Assembly (NCBI GenBank): GCA_031421855.1
Contig: JANOPN010000043.1
Location: 1 to 64,000 of the forward strand
Direction: 5' to 3'
Length of the DNA stretch: 64,000 nt
From: JAAFHN01 sp031421855
GTDB lineage: Bacteria; Pseudomonadota; Gammaproteobacteria; Burkholderiales; Burkholderiaceae_C
Part shown: positions 41,045 through 49,970 of the stretch, piece by piece
How positions within the stretch are numbered: position 1 is the stretch's first letter
How the letters are laid out: each line of letters opens with the position of its first letter
Program-made: the position numbers and the translations under genes
Notes under the pieces: model-generated
The model's input: only the letters and a program-made list of their open reading frames with translations
Databases searched by the model: none
What the model was told of the DNA's origin: nothing

Positions 41045-42346
41045 TCAGTTGCTCGTTTTTCGCGTCCAGACCGCTGCAAAGAATCCGTCGGTCGCATGTT
41101 GATGCGGCCATAACCGCAGCATGCCGTTGCGAGTAAGCGAGTGCCCACTTTTCGTCTCGGTGGGTATCTTCGATTGCGTCAGCAATTCGCCAGCATCGAG
41201 CAGCTCAAACGAGGGGTTGGCCGTCAAAAACAGGGCGGCGACGTCTTCGTTTTCGGCGCTCAACAAGCTGCAGGTGGCATAGACCAAGCGCCCACCGGGT
41301 TTCACCAAACGGGCGGCGCTGCTCAAAATCGCCAGTTGTTTCGCTTGCAGCTCAGCGATGCCCGCCTCGGTTTGTCGCCACTTGAGGTCGGGGTTGCGCC
41401 TGAGTGTGCCCAAACCCGAGCAGGGCGCGTCGACCAAGACACGATCCATCTTGCCCGCCAAGCGCTTGACTCGCTCGTCGTTTTCGTGCGCGATGGCCAC
41501 CGGGTGCACGTTGCTCAGGCCGCTTCGTGCCAAGCGCGGCTTGAGTCCCTCAAGTCGGTGCTGCGACACATCGAACGCATACAGTCTCCCGCTGTTGCGC
41601 ATTGACGCACCCAAAGCCAGTGTTTTGCCGCCAGCGCCCGCGCAAAAGTCGCAGACCATCTCGCCTCGGTGTGCGTCAACCAACATTGCAAGCAACTGCG
41701 AGCCTTCGTCTTGCACCTCGATTACGCCTTGCTCGAACGCTTTCATGTGCTGCAACGCGGGGCGGCCGGGTACCCGCAAACCCATGGGCGAAAACGGCGT
41801 AGCCTCGGCTTTGATCTCAATGAACTCTTTGGACTCCAACACTTGCTCGCGCTTTTCCTTCAAGGTGTTGACGCGTAAATCAAGCGGCGCGTGCTTGAGT
41901 AAATGCTTGGCCAAAGCCATCACTTCAGCCGCACCGCCTGCAAGCTCGGTCGCCAAACTCGCGGCCAACCACATGGGCAAGTTGTGGCGGTGCATGTCGA
42001 GCAATTCACTCTCAGGTACTGAAAAACAAGCTTTTAGCCAAGTGCTTTCACGAGGTTCAAGTGCGCCCTCTAAAAAAAGGCGCTGGTCGGGCAGCCCAAA
42101 AGCCATTCCCAAAATGGCCAAGCGCTTGGCGTTGTCGCCGGTGCCTGACCGGGCAAACAGCTCGAACCGGGGCTTGTGTCGCAACACGGCGTAGGTGGTT
42201 TCGGCCAAGGTGTGGCGCTCGCGAGGACCCAAGCGCGGCTTGGTTTCTCGAAAGTATCGCGAGACGATGGCATCTGCCGGGTGGTCGAGCCTCATCGCCG
42301 CCCGAACCAAGTGCGTGGCGTGCTCTAAAACGGCTTTTGGATGCAT
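41045..42346 (-). CDS. rsmB: 16S rRNA (cytosine-C5) methyltransferase, RsmB/NOP type
   Basis: 433 residues. N-terminal NusB-like helical domain, then the SAM-dependent methyltransferase: VCDFCAGAGGKTLALGASM, the first catalytic cysteine in VDAPCSGLGTLRRNPDLKW and the second in VYATCSLLSAENED. RsmB methylates C967 of 16S rRNA; a related RsmF-like specificity cannot be excluded. It follows purN on the same strand, separated by 92 bp containing repeat copy 11. Confidence 0.88.
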   Translation of the reverse strand: MHPKAVLEHATHLVRAAMRLDHPADAIVSRYFRETKPRLGPRERHTLAETTYAVLRHKPRFELFARSGTGDNAKRLAILGMAFGLPDQRLFLEGALEPRESTWLKACFSVPESELLDMHRHNLPMWLAASLATELAGGAAEVMALAKHLLKHAPLDLRVNTLKEKREQVLESKEFIEIKAEATPFSPMGLRVPGRPALQHMKAFEQGVIEVQDEGSQLLAMLVDAHRGEMVCDFCAGAGGKTLALGASMRNSGRLYAFDVSQHRLEGLKPRLARSGLSNVHPVAIAHENDERVKRLAGKMDRVLVDAPCSGLGTLRRNPDLKWRQTEAGIAELQAKQLAILSSAARLVKPGGRLVYATCSLLSAENEDVAALFLTANPSFELLDAGELLTQSKIPTETKSGHSLTRNGMLRLWPHQHATDGFFAAVWTRKTSN

Positions 42347-42365
42347 TTTTGATTGTTTTCTCGCG

Positions 42366-42400
42366 TTGGTCGCGGTATCTACTGGGTTTGTTGCTACACA
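42366..42400 (+). repeat. Dispersed repeat, copy 11
   Basis: Forward copy TTGGTCGCGGTATCTACTGG then GTTTGTTGCTACACA, in the gap between purN and rsmB. A GTAGC after it pairs with GCTAC of the element, giving a small hairpin (GCTACACATATTGTAGC). Confidence 0.85.
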
Positions 42401-42438
42401 TATTGTAGCAAATTGGGCGAAGTGCTTTGTGAGCGCAG

Positions 42439-43035
42439 CTAAGCCGTGCGCTCCAACCAGCGCTCGACGGCCCGTGGGTAGATGATGTGTTCTTGTGTCA
42501 GCACCCGACTGGCTAGCGAGTCGGGCGTGTCGTCCTCCAATATCGGAACCACCGCTTGCTCCAAAATCGGGCCATGATCAAGTTGCGCTGTGACGCCATG
42601 CACGGTGGCACCTGCAACCTTGCAGCCCGCCGCGATGGCGCGCTCGTGGGTGTTCAGACCTGCAAAGGCGGGCAGTAGCGAGGGATGAATGTTGAGCAGG
42701 CGACCCTCAAACTGCATGACAAACGACGGGGTCAATATGCGCATGAAGCCAGCAAGCAAAAGTAAGGCCGGGTTGTATCCGCCAATGGCACTGGCTAACG
42801 ATTCGTCGAACGCTGCTCTGGGGTCGGCTGCGTGTTTGAAGGCTTTGTGGTCAACCGTATGGGTGTGCAGTCCGGATTTTTGAGCAAAAAGCAGACCTTT
42901 TGCATCGGCTCGGTTGCTCAAAACGGCGACAATTTGTGCGTCAAAACGCGTCTGCCATTGCCTAATGTGCGCCGCCTCAACCAAGGCTCGCATGTTTGAG
43001 CCGCCGCCCGAGATCAAAATCACGATGTTTTTCAC
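42439..43035 (-). CDS. purN: Phosphoribosylglycinamide formyltransferase
   Basis: 198 residues. Transfers a formyl group from 10-formyltetrahydrofolate to GAR in purine synthesis. ILISGGGSNMRALVEA phosphate loop, the catalytic NIHPSLLPAFAGLNTHERAI segment with His and the HGVTAQLDHGPIL segment with the catalytic Asp. Usual family length. Divergent from the YceH-type gene (44 bp). Confidence 0.95.
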   Translation of the reverse strand: MKNIVILISGGGSNMRALVEAAHIRQWQTRFDAQIVAVLSNRADAKGLLFAQKSGLHTHTVDHKAFKHAADPRAAFDESLASAIGGYNPALLLLAGFMRILTPSFVMQFEGRLLNIHPSLLPAFAGLNTHERAIAAGCKVAGATVHGVTAQLDHGPILEQAVVPILEDDTPDSLASRVLTQEHIIYPRAVERWLERTA

Positions 43036-43079
43036 CCCGCGATTGTCGCAGCCCCTTCATTCCAGTCGTTTTATTGCTC

Positions 43080-43781
43080 ATGCCCATTGACTTTGCCACC
43101 CAACCACTGACCCTCACCCACGCCCGCGTGCTGGGCACTTTGATGGAGAAAGCACGCACCGTGCCTGACAGCTACCCTTTGAGCGTGAATGCGCTGACCT
43201 TGGGGTGCAACCAAAAATCCAGTCGCGACCCTGTGATGGCGTTGGGTGATTTGGACGTTCAAGATGCTGTCGAACAACTCAAATCCACGCACTTGGTGTT
43301 TGAGGCCAGCGGCTCGCGGGTTGCGCGCTTTGAGCATAATTTTTTGCGGGTCGTGGGTTTGATCGAGCAACAAGCCGTGCTTTTGGGGCTTTTGATGCTG
43401 CGCGGTCCGCAGACTGCTGCAGAGCTGCGGACAAACGCCGAGCGCTGGTATCGGTTTGTCGACAGTGGCAGTGTCGAGGTGTTTTTGCAGGAACTGGCCG
43501 AGCGCGAGCCCGCCAAAGGTGGCCCGTTGACCATTTTGTTGCCGCGCGCACCGGGCGCGAAAGAGCCGCGTTGGATGCACTTGCTTTGCGGGCCAGTTGC
43601 CAGCCGCGAGCCGCTTGGCACGGGCGAAGCCAACTCTGAGCCGCGTGTTGCCGACACTTACCGAGCGCTTCACATGCGGATCGAGGCCCTAGAAACGCGT
43701 CTTGAGCAGCAAGAGCGACTGTTGTCGCACGTGATGGAGCAGCTCGGCTTGGCGGGCTCGAGCACGCCGACGCCTTCATGA
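43080..43781 (+). CDS. YceH/DUF480 family protein
   Basis: 233 residues from the ATG at 43080. DUF480 begins with LTLTHARVLGTLMEKARTVP and continues YPLSVNALTLGCNQKSSRDP; two winged-helix repeats are expected from the family. The last 40 residues form a coiled coil (MRIEALETRLEQQERLLSHV). Function unknown; the fold suggests nucleic acid binding. It is read toward the acyl-CoA dehydrogenase genes but separated by 87 bp. Confidence 0.9.
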   Translation: MPIDFATQPLTLTHARVLGTLMEKARTVPDSYPLSVNALTLGCNQKSSRDPVMALGDLDVQDAVEQLKSTHLVFEASGSRVARFEHNFLRVVGLIEQQAVLLGLLMLRGPQTAAELRTNAERWYRFVDSGSVEVFLQELAEREPAKGGPLTILLPRAPGAKEPRWMHLLCGPVASREPLGTGEANSEPRVADTYRALHMRIEALETRLEQQERLLSHVMEQLGLAGSSTPTPS

Positions 43782-43868
43782 GCTGTCACCTGCTCGACGC
43801 AAAAAAACGAACGGTCGTGCTAAAAAGCTCGAAGTGAATTTGGAAGTTAATTTTGAGGAGTAAGCAAC

Positions 43869-45050
43869 ATGGATTTGGCATTCACGTCTGAAGAGCAGGC
43901 TTTCCGCGACAGCATCCGCACTTGGGTGGGTGGCAATTTACCCGCCGAAATTTCAAACAAAGTACACGCTGGGCGGCAATTGAGCCGCGATGAGATGCAA
44001 GCGTGGGCGAAGATTTTGGGTAAAAAGGGCTGGTTGGGCCATGCTTGGCCGACCGAGTTTGGTGGGCCGGGCTGGAGTGCCGTTCAGCGCCACTTGTTTG
44101 AAGAAGAGTGCGCTCTGGCCGGTGCACCGCGGGTGGTGCCGTTTGGCCCGGTGATGGTGGCGCCCGTGATCATGGCTTACGGCTCACCCGAGCAGCAACG
44201 CCGCCACTTGCCCGGCATTGCAAGCGGCGAAGTTTGGTGGAGCCAAGGTTACAGCGAGCCCGGCTCTGGGTCAGATCTGGCGTCGCTCAAATGCAAGGCT
44301 GAGCGTGTTGGCGACAAGTACATTGTCAACGGCCAAAAGACCTGGACAACGCTGGGTCAATTCGGCGAGTGGATTTTCTGCCTGGTTCGCACCAGCAACG
44401 AAGGCAAGCCGCAGACCGGCATATCGTTTTTGTTGATCGACATGAAGTCGCCCGGCGTCAGTGTGCGTCCAATCGTGTTGCTCGACGGCTCGCCGGAAGT
44501 CAACGAAGTCTGGTTTGACAATGTCGAAGTGCCCGCCGAGAACTTGGTTGGTGAAGAAAACAAAGGCTGGACCTACGCCAAGTATTTGCTTAGCCACGAA
44601 CGCAGCAACATCGCCGACGTGAACCGCTCCAAGCGCGAACTCGAGCGCCTGAAGCGGGTCGCCAAAGCCGAAGGGCTGTGGGAAGACGCTCGGTTCAAGG
44701 ACCAAATCGCCTTGCTTGAGGTTGACATCGTGTCGCTTGAGATGATGGTGCTTCGCGTTTTGTCGGCTGACAAGAGTGGCAAGCAGTCGCTCGATATCGC
44801 CGGTTTGCTCAAAATCAGGGGCAGTGAGATTCAACAGCGCTACAGCGAATTGATGATGCTGGCTGCCGGACCGGCTGCTCTGCCCAGGCTTGACGAAGAT
44901 GCGATGGATGCGCAGTCAGCGGGCTGGCAAGCGGACTACGTCAATGTCGCCTCGTTGGCCGGAACCTACTTCAACATGCGCAAAACCACGATTTATGGCG
45001 GAAGCAACGAAGTGCAGCGCAACATCGTCAGCCAAACTGTTCTGGGCTGA
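43869..45050 (+). CDS. Acyl-CoA dehydrogenase, catalytic-type subunit
   Basis: 393 residues with TTTTGAGGAGTAAGCAAC upstream. MDLAFTSEEQAFRDSIRTWV at the start, the substrate/FAD block WWSQGYSEPGSGSDLASLKC, KTWTTLGQFGEWIFCLVRT, and the catalytic glutamate Glu381 in IYGGSNEVQRNIV. This matches the large subunit of paired dehydrogenases such as PimC. The second dehydrogenase gene follows by 45 bp, and the two probably form a heterotetramer. The substrate (long-chain, dicarboxylic or aromatic acyl-CoA) cannot be told. Confidence 0.9.
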   Translation: MDLAFTSEEQAFRDSIRTWVGGNLPAEISNKVHAGRQLSRDEMQAWAKILGKKGWLGHAWPTEFGGPGWSAVQRHLFEEECALAGAPRVVPFGPVMVAPVIMAYGSPEQQRRHLPGIASGEVWWSQGYSEPGSGSDLASLKCKAERVGDKYIVNGQKTWTTLGQFGEWIFCLVRTSNEGKPQTGISFLLIDMKSPGVSVRPIVLLDGSPEVNEVWFDNVEVPAENLVGEENKGWTYAKYLLSHERSNIADVNRSKRELERLKRVAKAEGLWEDARFKDQIALLEVDIVSLEMMVLRVLSADKSGKQSLDIAGLLKIRGSEIQQRYSELMMLAAGPAALPRLDEDAMDAQSAGWQADYVNVASLAGTYFNMRKTTIYGGSNEVQRNIVSQTVLG

Positions 45051-45095
45051 CACCAGCCCCACCCAAGCCAAATCACGCTTTTCGAGGAACACCCC

Positions 45096-46217
45096 ATGGA
45101 TTTCGATTTTTCAGATGACCAAAACCAGTTGCGCGATGCCGTGCGTCGCTATGTGGACAAAGCGTACACCTTTGACCGTCGCCACGCGGCTGAAAAAGCC
45201 GGCGGTTTTGACGCTCGTGCATATGCCGAGCTGGCCGAGCTGGGCCTAACCGGGCTTTGTATCGCGCCCGAGTTTGACGGCATGGGCATGGGCCCGGTTG
45301 AAGCACTCGTCGTAATGGAGGAGCTTGGGCGCGGCATCGTGCTAGAGCCGCTGACGCAGTCGCTGATTTGCGGCCCGGTCTTGCAAGCCTTTGCTGAGCC
45401 TGCCACCTGTCAGGCGTGGTTACCTCGGGTGGCCAGTGGCGAGGTGCTGATGACTTTTGCCCACGCTGAGAGGCGTTCGCGCTACTCGCAAACGTCAATC
45501 GCCTGCGTGGCTACGACTGAAGCGGACCAAATTCGCCTGAGCGGTGTCAAAACTCAAGTGGTAGCTGGTGCACATGCGCAGGCTCTGTTGGTGAGTGCCC
45601 TGCACAATGGCAAAGCCGCACTGTTCATCGTTGACATGGCCGATGTTGCGAGCAGCACAACGATTCACAGCTACACCCAGCAAGACGGCTCGTCTGCTGC
45701 CGACGTGCATTTCAACGCCACGCCTGCGATTTTGGCTTGCGTGGATGGTGCGTCGGCGATTGCTTTGGCGCACGACATTGGGGTGGTTGCCGTCTGTGCA
45801 GAAGCCATTGGTGTGATGGACAAAACCATGGCCATCACGGCTGAGTACATGAACACCCGCAAACAGTTTGGCGCGGTTTTGTCGAGCTTTCAAGCCCTGC
45901 GCCACCGCGCAGCGGACATGAAGATGCAGCTGGAGTTGGCTCGGGGCATGGGCTTTTATGCCGCGCTCAAGCTTGGCGCACCCGCACAGGAGCGAGCGCA
46001 GGCCATGTCGCGGGCAAAAGTGCAATTGGGGCAAAGCATTCGCTACGTGGGCCAGCAAGCGGTGCAGTTGCACGGCGGCATTGGCGTGACTGACGAGTAC
46101 ATCGTGAGCCACTATTTCCGTTGCTTGACGGCGATGGAGCTCAAATTTGGTGACACTTTGCACCATTTGGGCGAGGTCAGCGCACGAATGGGCGACACGG
46201 CGGGTGTTTTTGCTTAA
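45096..46217 (+). CDS. Acyl-CoA dehydrogenase, partner subunit lacking the canonical glutamate motif
   Basis: 373 residues. MDFDFSDDQNQLRDAVRRYV start and the C-terminal FAD-domain segments YMNTRKQFGAVLSSFQALRH and QLHGGIGVTDEYIVSHYFR are typical of the PimD-like small subunit. The GG(S/T)(N/S)E block with the catalytic base, present in its partner, is absent. The middle domain is reduced (TSIACVATTEADQIRLSG). I infer that catalysis rests on the partner, or that this subunit uses another base. Confidence 0.87.
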   Translation: MDFDFSDDQNQLRDAVRRYVDKAYTFDRRHAAEKAGGFDARAYAELAELGLTGLCIAPEFDGMGMGPVEALVVMEELGRGIVLEPLTQSLICGPVLQAFAEPATCQAWLPRVASGEVLMTFAHAERRSRYSQTSIACVATTEADQIRLSGVKTQVVAGAHAQALLVSALHNGKAALFIVDMADVASSTTIHSYTQQDGSSAADVHFNATPAILACVDGASAIALAHDIGVVAVCAEAIGVMDKTMAITAEYMNTRKQFGAVLSSFQALRHRAADMKMQLELARGMGFYAALKLGAPAQERAQAMSRAKVQLGQSIRYVGQQAVQLHGGIGVTDEYIVSHYFRCLTAMELKFGDTLHHLGEVSARMGDTAGVFA

Positions 46218-46295
46218 GGCCTCTTGCTTTCAGAGTTTGGGCCGGGCGCTTTGACATGAAGACGTCATTAAATCGAGTTCAAACCAAGGGGCAGT

Positions 46296-47258
46296 ATGTC
46301 AACATTTGAAGTGCTGCCCGTAGCAGGCGTGACGATCGGCCACTTCACCAGCCCACTGCGGCCAACTGGCTGCACCGTGATCCTCACACCTCATGGCGCC
46401 TGCGCAAGCGTTGATGTGCGCGGTGCGGCACCTGGCACGAGGGAAACAGATGCGCTGGCCCCGGGGAACTCAGTGGAAGCGATCCACGGCTTGCTGCTCA
46501 CTGGCGGCAGCGCGTTTGGCTTGGATGCCACCACGGGCGTGATGCGCTGGCTTGAAGAGCGTGGTTTTGGCGTGAAGGTGGGCCCGGCGACCGTGCCCAT
46601 CGTGCCAGCAGCCGTGATTTTTGATTTGTGGCACCCCATGCGCCACATCCGCCCGGATGCGGCTGCGGGCTATGCGGCCTGCGAGTCGGCCACTGACGGC
46701 GTGCCCAGCACAGGTGCCATCGGCGCTGGCGCTGGCGCGCGGGTCGGCAAGTTTTTCGGTCCTGACCGCTCGGACCCTGGTGGCATCGGCTATGCGTCGA
46801 TCCAGCTCGGCGGCATCACCATTGCAGCCATCGTTGTCGTGAACGCCTTGGGAGACATCGTGGGCGAACACGGCCAAATCATCGCGGGCGCGCGAACGCC
46901 AGACGGGCAAGGTTTTGAGAACTGCGCCCAAGCCATCCGAGAAGGCCGGGTGCTGAGCGCCAGCAGCGTGTTGCCGCTGCCACCGCAAGGCAGCAACACC
47001 ACCATCGGCGCAATCTTGACCGACGCCACGCTCACCAAAGTCCAAGCCAAACGCATCGCCCAATGCGCCCATGACGGATTGGCCCGAGCAATTCATCCCG
47101 TACACACGCCCATGGACGGGGATACGCTATTTTGTGTGGCGACCGCTGCGTCCGGACTGGTGCTCAACATGGCAGCCATTTGTGCAGTTGCAGCCGATGT
47201 TGTCGCTGAAGCTGTCAGGGGTGTCGCCAATCAAGGGGCGCTCACGAAGCGTGGTTGA
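46296..47258 (+). CDS. P1-family (S58, DmpA-like) self-processing aminopeptidase
   Basis: 320 residues, start preceded by AAGGGGCAGT. GLLLTGGSAFGLDATTGVM and the self-cleavage region QGSNTTIGAILTDATLTKVQ are family hallmarks; cleavage is expected just before the Thr of Ser-Asn-Thr-Thr (about residue 235), which frees the N-terminal nucleophile. The late HPVHTPMDGDTLFCVATAA block is also conserved. Substrates of these enzymes include D- and beta-amino peptides or amides. No signal peptide; cytoplasmic. Confidence 0.88.
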   Translation: MSTFEVLPVAGVTIGHFTSPLRPTGCTVILTPHGACASVDVRGAAPGTRETDALAPGNSVEAIHGLLLTGGSAFGLDATTGVMRWLEERGFGVKVGPATVPIVPAAVIFDLWHPMRHIRPDAAAGYAACESATDGVPSTGAIGAGAGARVGKFFGPDRSDPGGIGYASIQLGGITIAAIVVVNALGDIVGEHGQIIAGARTPDGQGFENCAQAIREGRVLSASSVLPLPPQGSNTTIGAILTDATLTKVQAKRIAQCAHDGLARAIHPVHTPMDGDTLFCVATAASGLVLNMAAICAVAADVVAEAVRGVANQGALTKRG

Positions 47259-47269
47259 TTTGGTAAAAA

Positions 47270-47449
47270 TCAACAAGTGCGTTTGGCTTGCAAAGAAATT
47301 GTGATGGGTACCCGACGCAAGTCTTGTAGCTCCTCCAGCGCACAGTGAATTCCGACGATCCGGCAGTCAAAGTCTTCGGGCTCGTAGAATTGACGCATCC
47401 GAGCGCGTGAGAGGCCGACCGCGATCGCCTCGGCATCAAGGTGTGCCAC
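47270..47449 (-). CDS. Possible small protein of 59 residues
   Basis: A short frame from a GTG at 47449 to TGA at 47270, overlapping the last 14 bp of the upstream lipoprotein gene in another frame. The translation is protein-like: it begins VAHLDAEAIAVGLSRARMRQ, continues FYEPEDFDCRIVG and ends with an amphipathic ALEELQDLRRVPITIS. It has balanced charge and no low-complexity bias. It has no family I know and no clear ribosome binding site, so translational coupling to the lipoprotein gene would be required. It could also be a remnant of a longer gene. Confidence 0.35.
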   Translation of the reverse strand: MAHLDAEAIAVGLSRARMRQFYEPEDFDCRIVGIHCALEELQDLRRVPITISLQAKRTC

Positions 47450-49058
47450 GGATAATCTTCACGATGCGATCAGTGGTCGTCTGAATCTGCGGAGGGTTGA
47501 ATGCCCCTAAGTCAACCGACTGTACGCTTTGTACAAGGCCGAACCCTTGTGAGTACCAAATCTTGGTCGTGGACCGCGAATCGGGATTGATCTGTTTTAA
47601 GTCGATTCTGCAAGTCTCGGGCAGCACACCGTCAGCTGTTTGTAGAGGTTCTATTGCCTCGAAGGTGGCGACGATGGTGGCGGTTCGCAAGGAGGAACTG
47701 GTTGACGAATAGCTAGAGCTTGTCCACGTCGTGGTTATCGACTTTCCGAGAGCCATATCAAAGTTCAATAGCGATCCCTGAGTCAGGACATGCGACGACC
47801 TGGCGAAAGTGCCGGTTCCGGTATCTGACTGCGAGCCAATTTGACTCCAGTGGGTGGGACCGTAGGCGTAGAAGGTTGTAGATCTGTCAGGTTCTGCTTG
47901 TGCGCCGACGGGAGCCGATGCCGCCCTCAGCTGTCTTCTGCCAACTTGTGGGACGCCAAGGAACGATGTCTGCACCGCAGTTATGGTGCGGATGCGCTGC
48001 GGACTGCTGCTGCCCGTGCTTGTGCGACCGTCTGGCGCGGTTGACTGAATCGACTCTTGCATCAGGTACTCATGGCCGGTCGTCAAACTGAGACAATTGC
48101 GCAATACGGATTGGACCGTCGGTTGTGGAGGCGCGACCAATGCAGGGCCGGCTCGTTTGGTAAACGACTCGATCACTGTGGTTAAGGTATGCACCGGTAC
48201 TGATGAGATACTACCGATGGGGTATGCCGCGACCGACTTGGCGATTCCAAGTCCAGGCGCGTACCAAATTGTTGTGATCCTCGATGTCGCGGTGGAGGGC
48301 AATCCTCTCAATGAAAATTTGCACGAATTTTGAATCGTGCCAGCGGCCGTTTCCAATGGCTCGATCGCAAGAAGTGTGAGCTCTTGCGTGACGTTGGTTG
48401 GGGTGATGCGACCGCCGACGCTGGACACCAATGTGTAGGTGTCTGGCTGGTTAAACCCGACGTCGAATCGGCGAATGAAGCCTGAATATCTGAAAAGCGA
48501 GGGATCCAATTGCCCATTGTTTGTTGTTGTCAAGACTTCTCCTAAGATGTTTAGGCCAGTCGGCCCCAGCTCGTAGTACCCCTGCGATGTGTCTGCTGGT
48601 AAAAATCGCGATTGAGCAACGGCGGCGGCGAAAGAGTGCAATCCAGACGTCTTTCGGACTGAGATCATGTTGCCTAGAAAATCTCCAGTTTCTACTGCGA
48701 TGGTGCTTGTGCTCAGTGCGCTTTGTCCGGTTCGCAATTCAGGTCCACCTCCAAACATATATTGCGTGGGCACGACGCGATTTGATGCGATGTACTCGTT
48801 GCCGGGATCGAGCCGAAAACACTCTTTCACCAGTTCCGCTGTGGTTAGCGGAGTCGGTACCGTTGGAGGCGAAGGTGTCAGTGGTGGAGGTGCAGGTGTG
48901 GGCGGTACGAAGGTCACGACAGGAGGTGGGTTTGGTGTGAACGTCGCACTGGAATTGCCCGAGTTTCCGCCGCCGCCACCGCAGCCGCTCAAGCCCGCAA
49001 CCGCGAACACTGAAAAGAACACGACAAGATGCCTAGTTTGACGAGATAAATAGTTCAT
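47436..49058 (-). CDS. Lipoprotein with two copies of an unrecognised domain
   Basis: 540 residues from the ATG at 49058. Lipoprotein signal VVFFSVFAVAGLSGC then a Gly run and a Pro/Thr linker (PPTPAPPPLTPSPP). The rest is an internal duplication. The first copy starts ECFRLDPGNEYIASN and the second NCLSLTTGHEYLMQE; both contain a TAVQTSFLG / AVETGDFLG strand, ending in IEPLETAAGTIQNSCKFSL versus IEPLQTADGVLPETCRIDL, then TTIWYAPGLGIAKSV versus TKIWYSQGFGLVQSV. Each copy has two cysteines at its ends, suggesting one disulfide. Predicted beta-rich and surface exposed; function unknown. Base composition looks lower in GC than the neighbours. Confidence 0.7.
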   Translation of the reverse strand: MNYLSRQTRHLVVFFSVFAVAGLSGCGGGGGNSGNSSATFTPNPPPVVTFVPPTPAPPPLTPSPPTVPTPLTTAELVKECFRLDPGNEYIASNRVVPTQYMFGGGPELRTGQSALSTSTIAVETGDFLGNMISVRKTSGLHSFAAAVAQSRFLPADTSQGYYELGPTGLNILGEVLTTTNNGQLDPSLFRYSGFIRRFDVGFNQPDTYTLVSSVGGRITPTNVTQELTLLAIEPLETAAGTIQNSCKFSLRGLPSTATSRITTIWYAPGLGIAKSVAAYPIGSISSVPVHTLTTVIESFTKRAGPALVAPPQPTVQSVLRNCLSLTTGHEYLMQESIQSTAPDGRTSTGSSSPQRIRTITAVQTSFLGVPQVGRRQLRAASAPVGAQAEPDRSTTFYAYGPTHWSQIGSQSDTGTGTFARSSHVLTQGSLLNFDMALGKSITTTWTSSSYSSTSSSLRTATIVATFEAIEPLQTADGVLPETCRIDLKQINPDSRSTTKIWYSQGFGLVQSVQSVDLGAFNPPQIQTTTDRIVKIIRGTP

Positions 49059-49244
49059 GTTTTCACTTTGTCGAATCCGCAGGAGACGAGTCGGAGCAGG
49101 GACGCAACGCATGGTTAGGTCATGCGTGAATCTGCCTTCTTCAATCGTACCCTTTGTTGGTCAAATCCCAGTCCAAAAAATGTCTTGTTATCCAACTTGG
49201 GTGGGGCGCACGTCCGTACTGCTGGCGGACTTGCGTTTGCGACC

Positions 49245-49808
49245 TCAACCGTGCAGCCGCGAGTGCTTGGGCAGATGCGCCATCAAAAAATCCATTTGAT
49301 CGGCCAAGATGCGGCGGTTGCGCAAGATGAAGTCTTCCCACAGGCTGGGTACATAGGGCGCGTACAAAAGCGGCATGCGCGCTTGCTCGGGGGTGCGGTT
49401 GGCTTTGCGATGGTTGCAGGCTTTGCACGCGGTGACGACGTTCATCCAGCTGTCAACGCCTCGCTGTGCCAGCGGCGTGATGTGCTCGCGGGTGAGTTCA
49501 GATTCGAAGAAGTGGCCACCGCAATAGGCGCAAATGTTGCGATCACGCGAGAAGAGTTTGAGGTTGGTGAGGCCCGGGCGCAGCTGAAACGGGTTGATGT
49601 TGGGCACGCCCTTGGTGCCGATGATGCTGTTGACCGTGATGCTGCTTTGGAGTCCGGTGATGGCATTGGTGCCACCGCGAAAGAGTGCCATTGGCGCGCC
49701 AGCTTCCCAACGCACTTGATCGGCCGCGTAATGCAACACAGCGAGTTCAAGGCTGATCCACGACTGGGGAACGCCCTGTGCCGACAACTTCAAAACCTTC
49801 AGACTCAC
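49245..49808 (-). CDS. HNH endonuclease
   Basis: 187 residues. The HNH core spans about 87-150: NICAYCGGHFFESELTREHI has the first Cys pair and the catalytic His, VDSWMNVVTACKACNHRKAN the Asn and the second Cys pair binding structural zinc, and the last His is in CNHRK. The flanking sequence (LKVLKLSAQGVPQSWISLE, DFILRNRRILADQMDFLMAH) matches a stand-alone HNH protein widespread in Burkholderiales. No phage or restriction genes are adjacent, so the role is unclear. Confidence 0.85.
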   Translation of the reverse strand: MSLKVLKLSAQGVPQSWISLELAVLHYAADQVRWEAGAPMALFRGGTNAITGLQSSITVNSIIGTKGVPNINPFQLRPGLTNLKLFSRDRNICAYCGGHFFESELTREHITPLAQRGVDSWMNVVTACKACNHRKANRTPEQARMPLLYAPYVPSLWEDFILRNRRILADQMDFLMAHLPKHSRLHG

Positions 49809-49909
49809 GTGTCAACTCCAATACAAAGTTACAGTGCCGAAATGCTTGCGTGAGTCATCATAACGGGTGTTGTGGCTTATTTTGCAGTGATTTTATGTAT
49901 TTTTGGCCG

Positions 49910-49946
49910 TTGGTCACCGAATTCATTGGGTTTGTTGCTATGAAAT
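49910..49946 (+). repeat. Dispersed repeat, copy 12, before ribF
   Basis: TTGGTCACCGAATTCATTGG then GTTTGTTGCTATGAAAT, ending 24 bp before the ribF start codon, between the divergent HNH and ribF genes. With copy 13 it forms a pair of direct repeats flanking ribF. Confidence 0.9.
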
Positions 49947-49970
49947 TTGAACTATCAGAGGTGTTCATCG

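Noticed and set aside
49809..49970. FMN riboswitch before ribF
   Set aside because: The gap is short and largely occupied by a repeat copy; no RFN-element sequence is visible.
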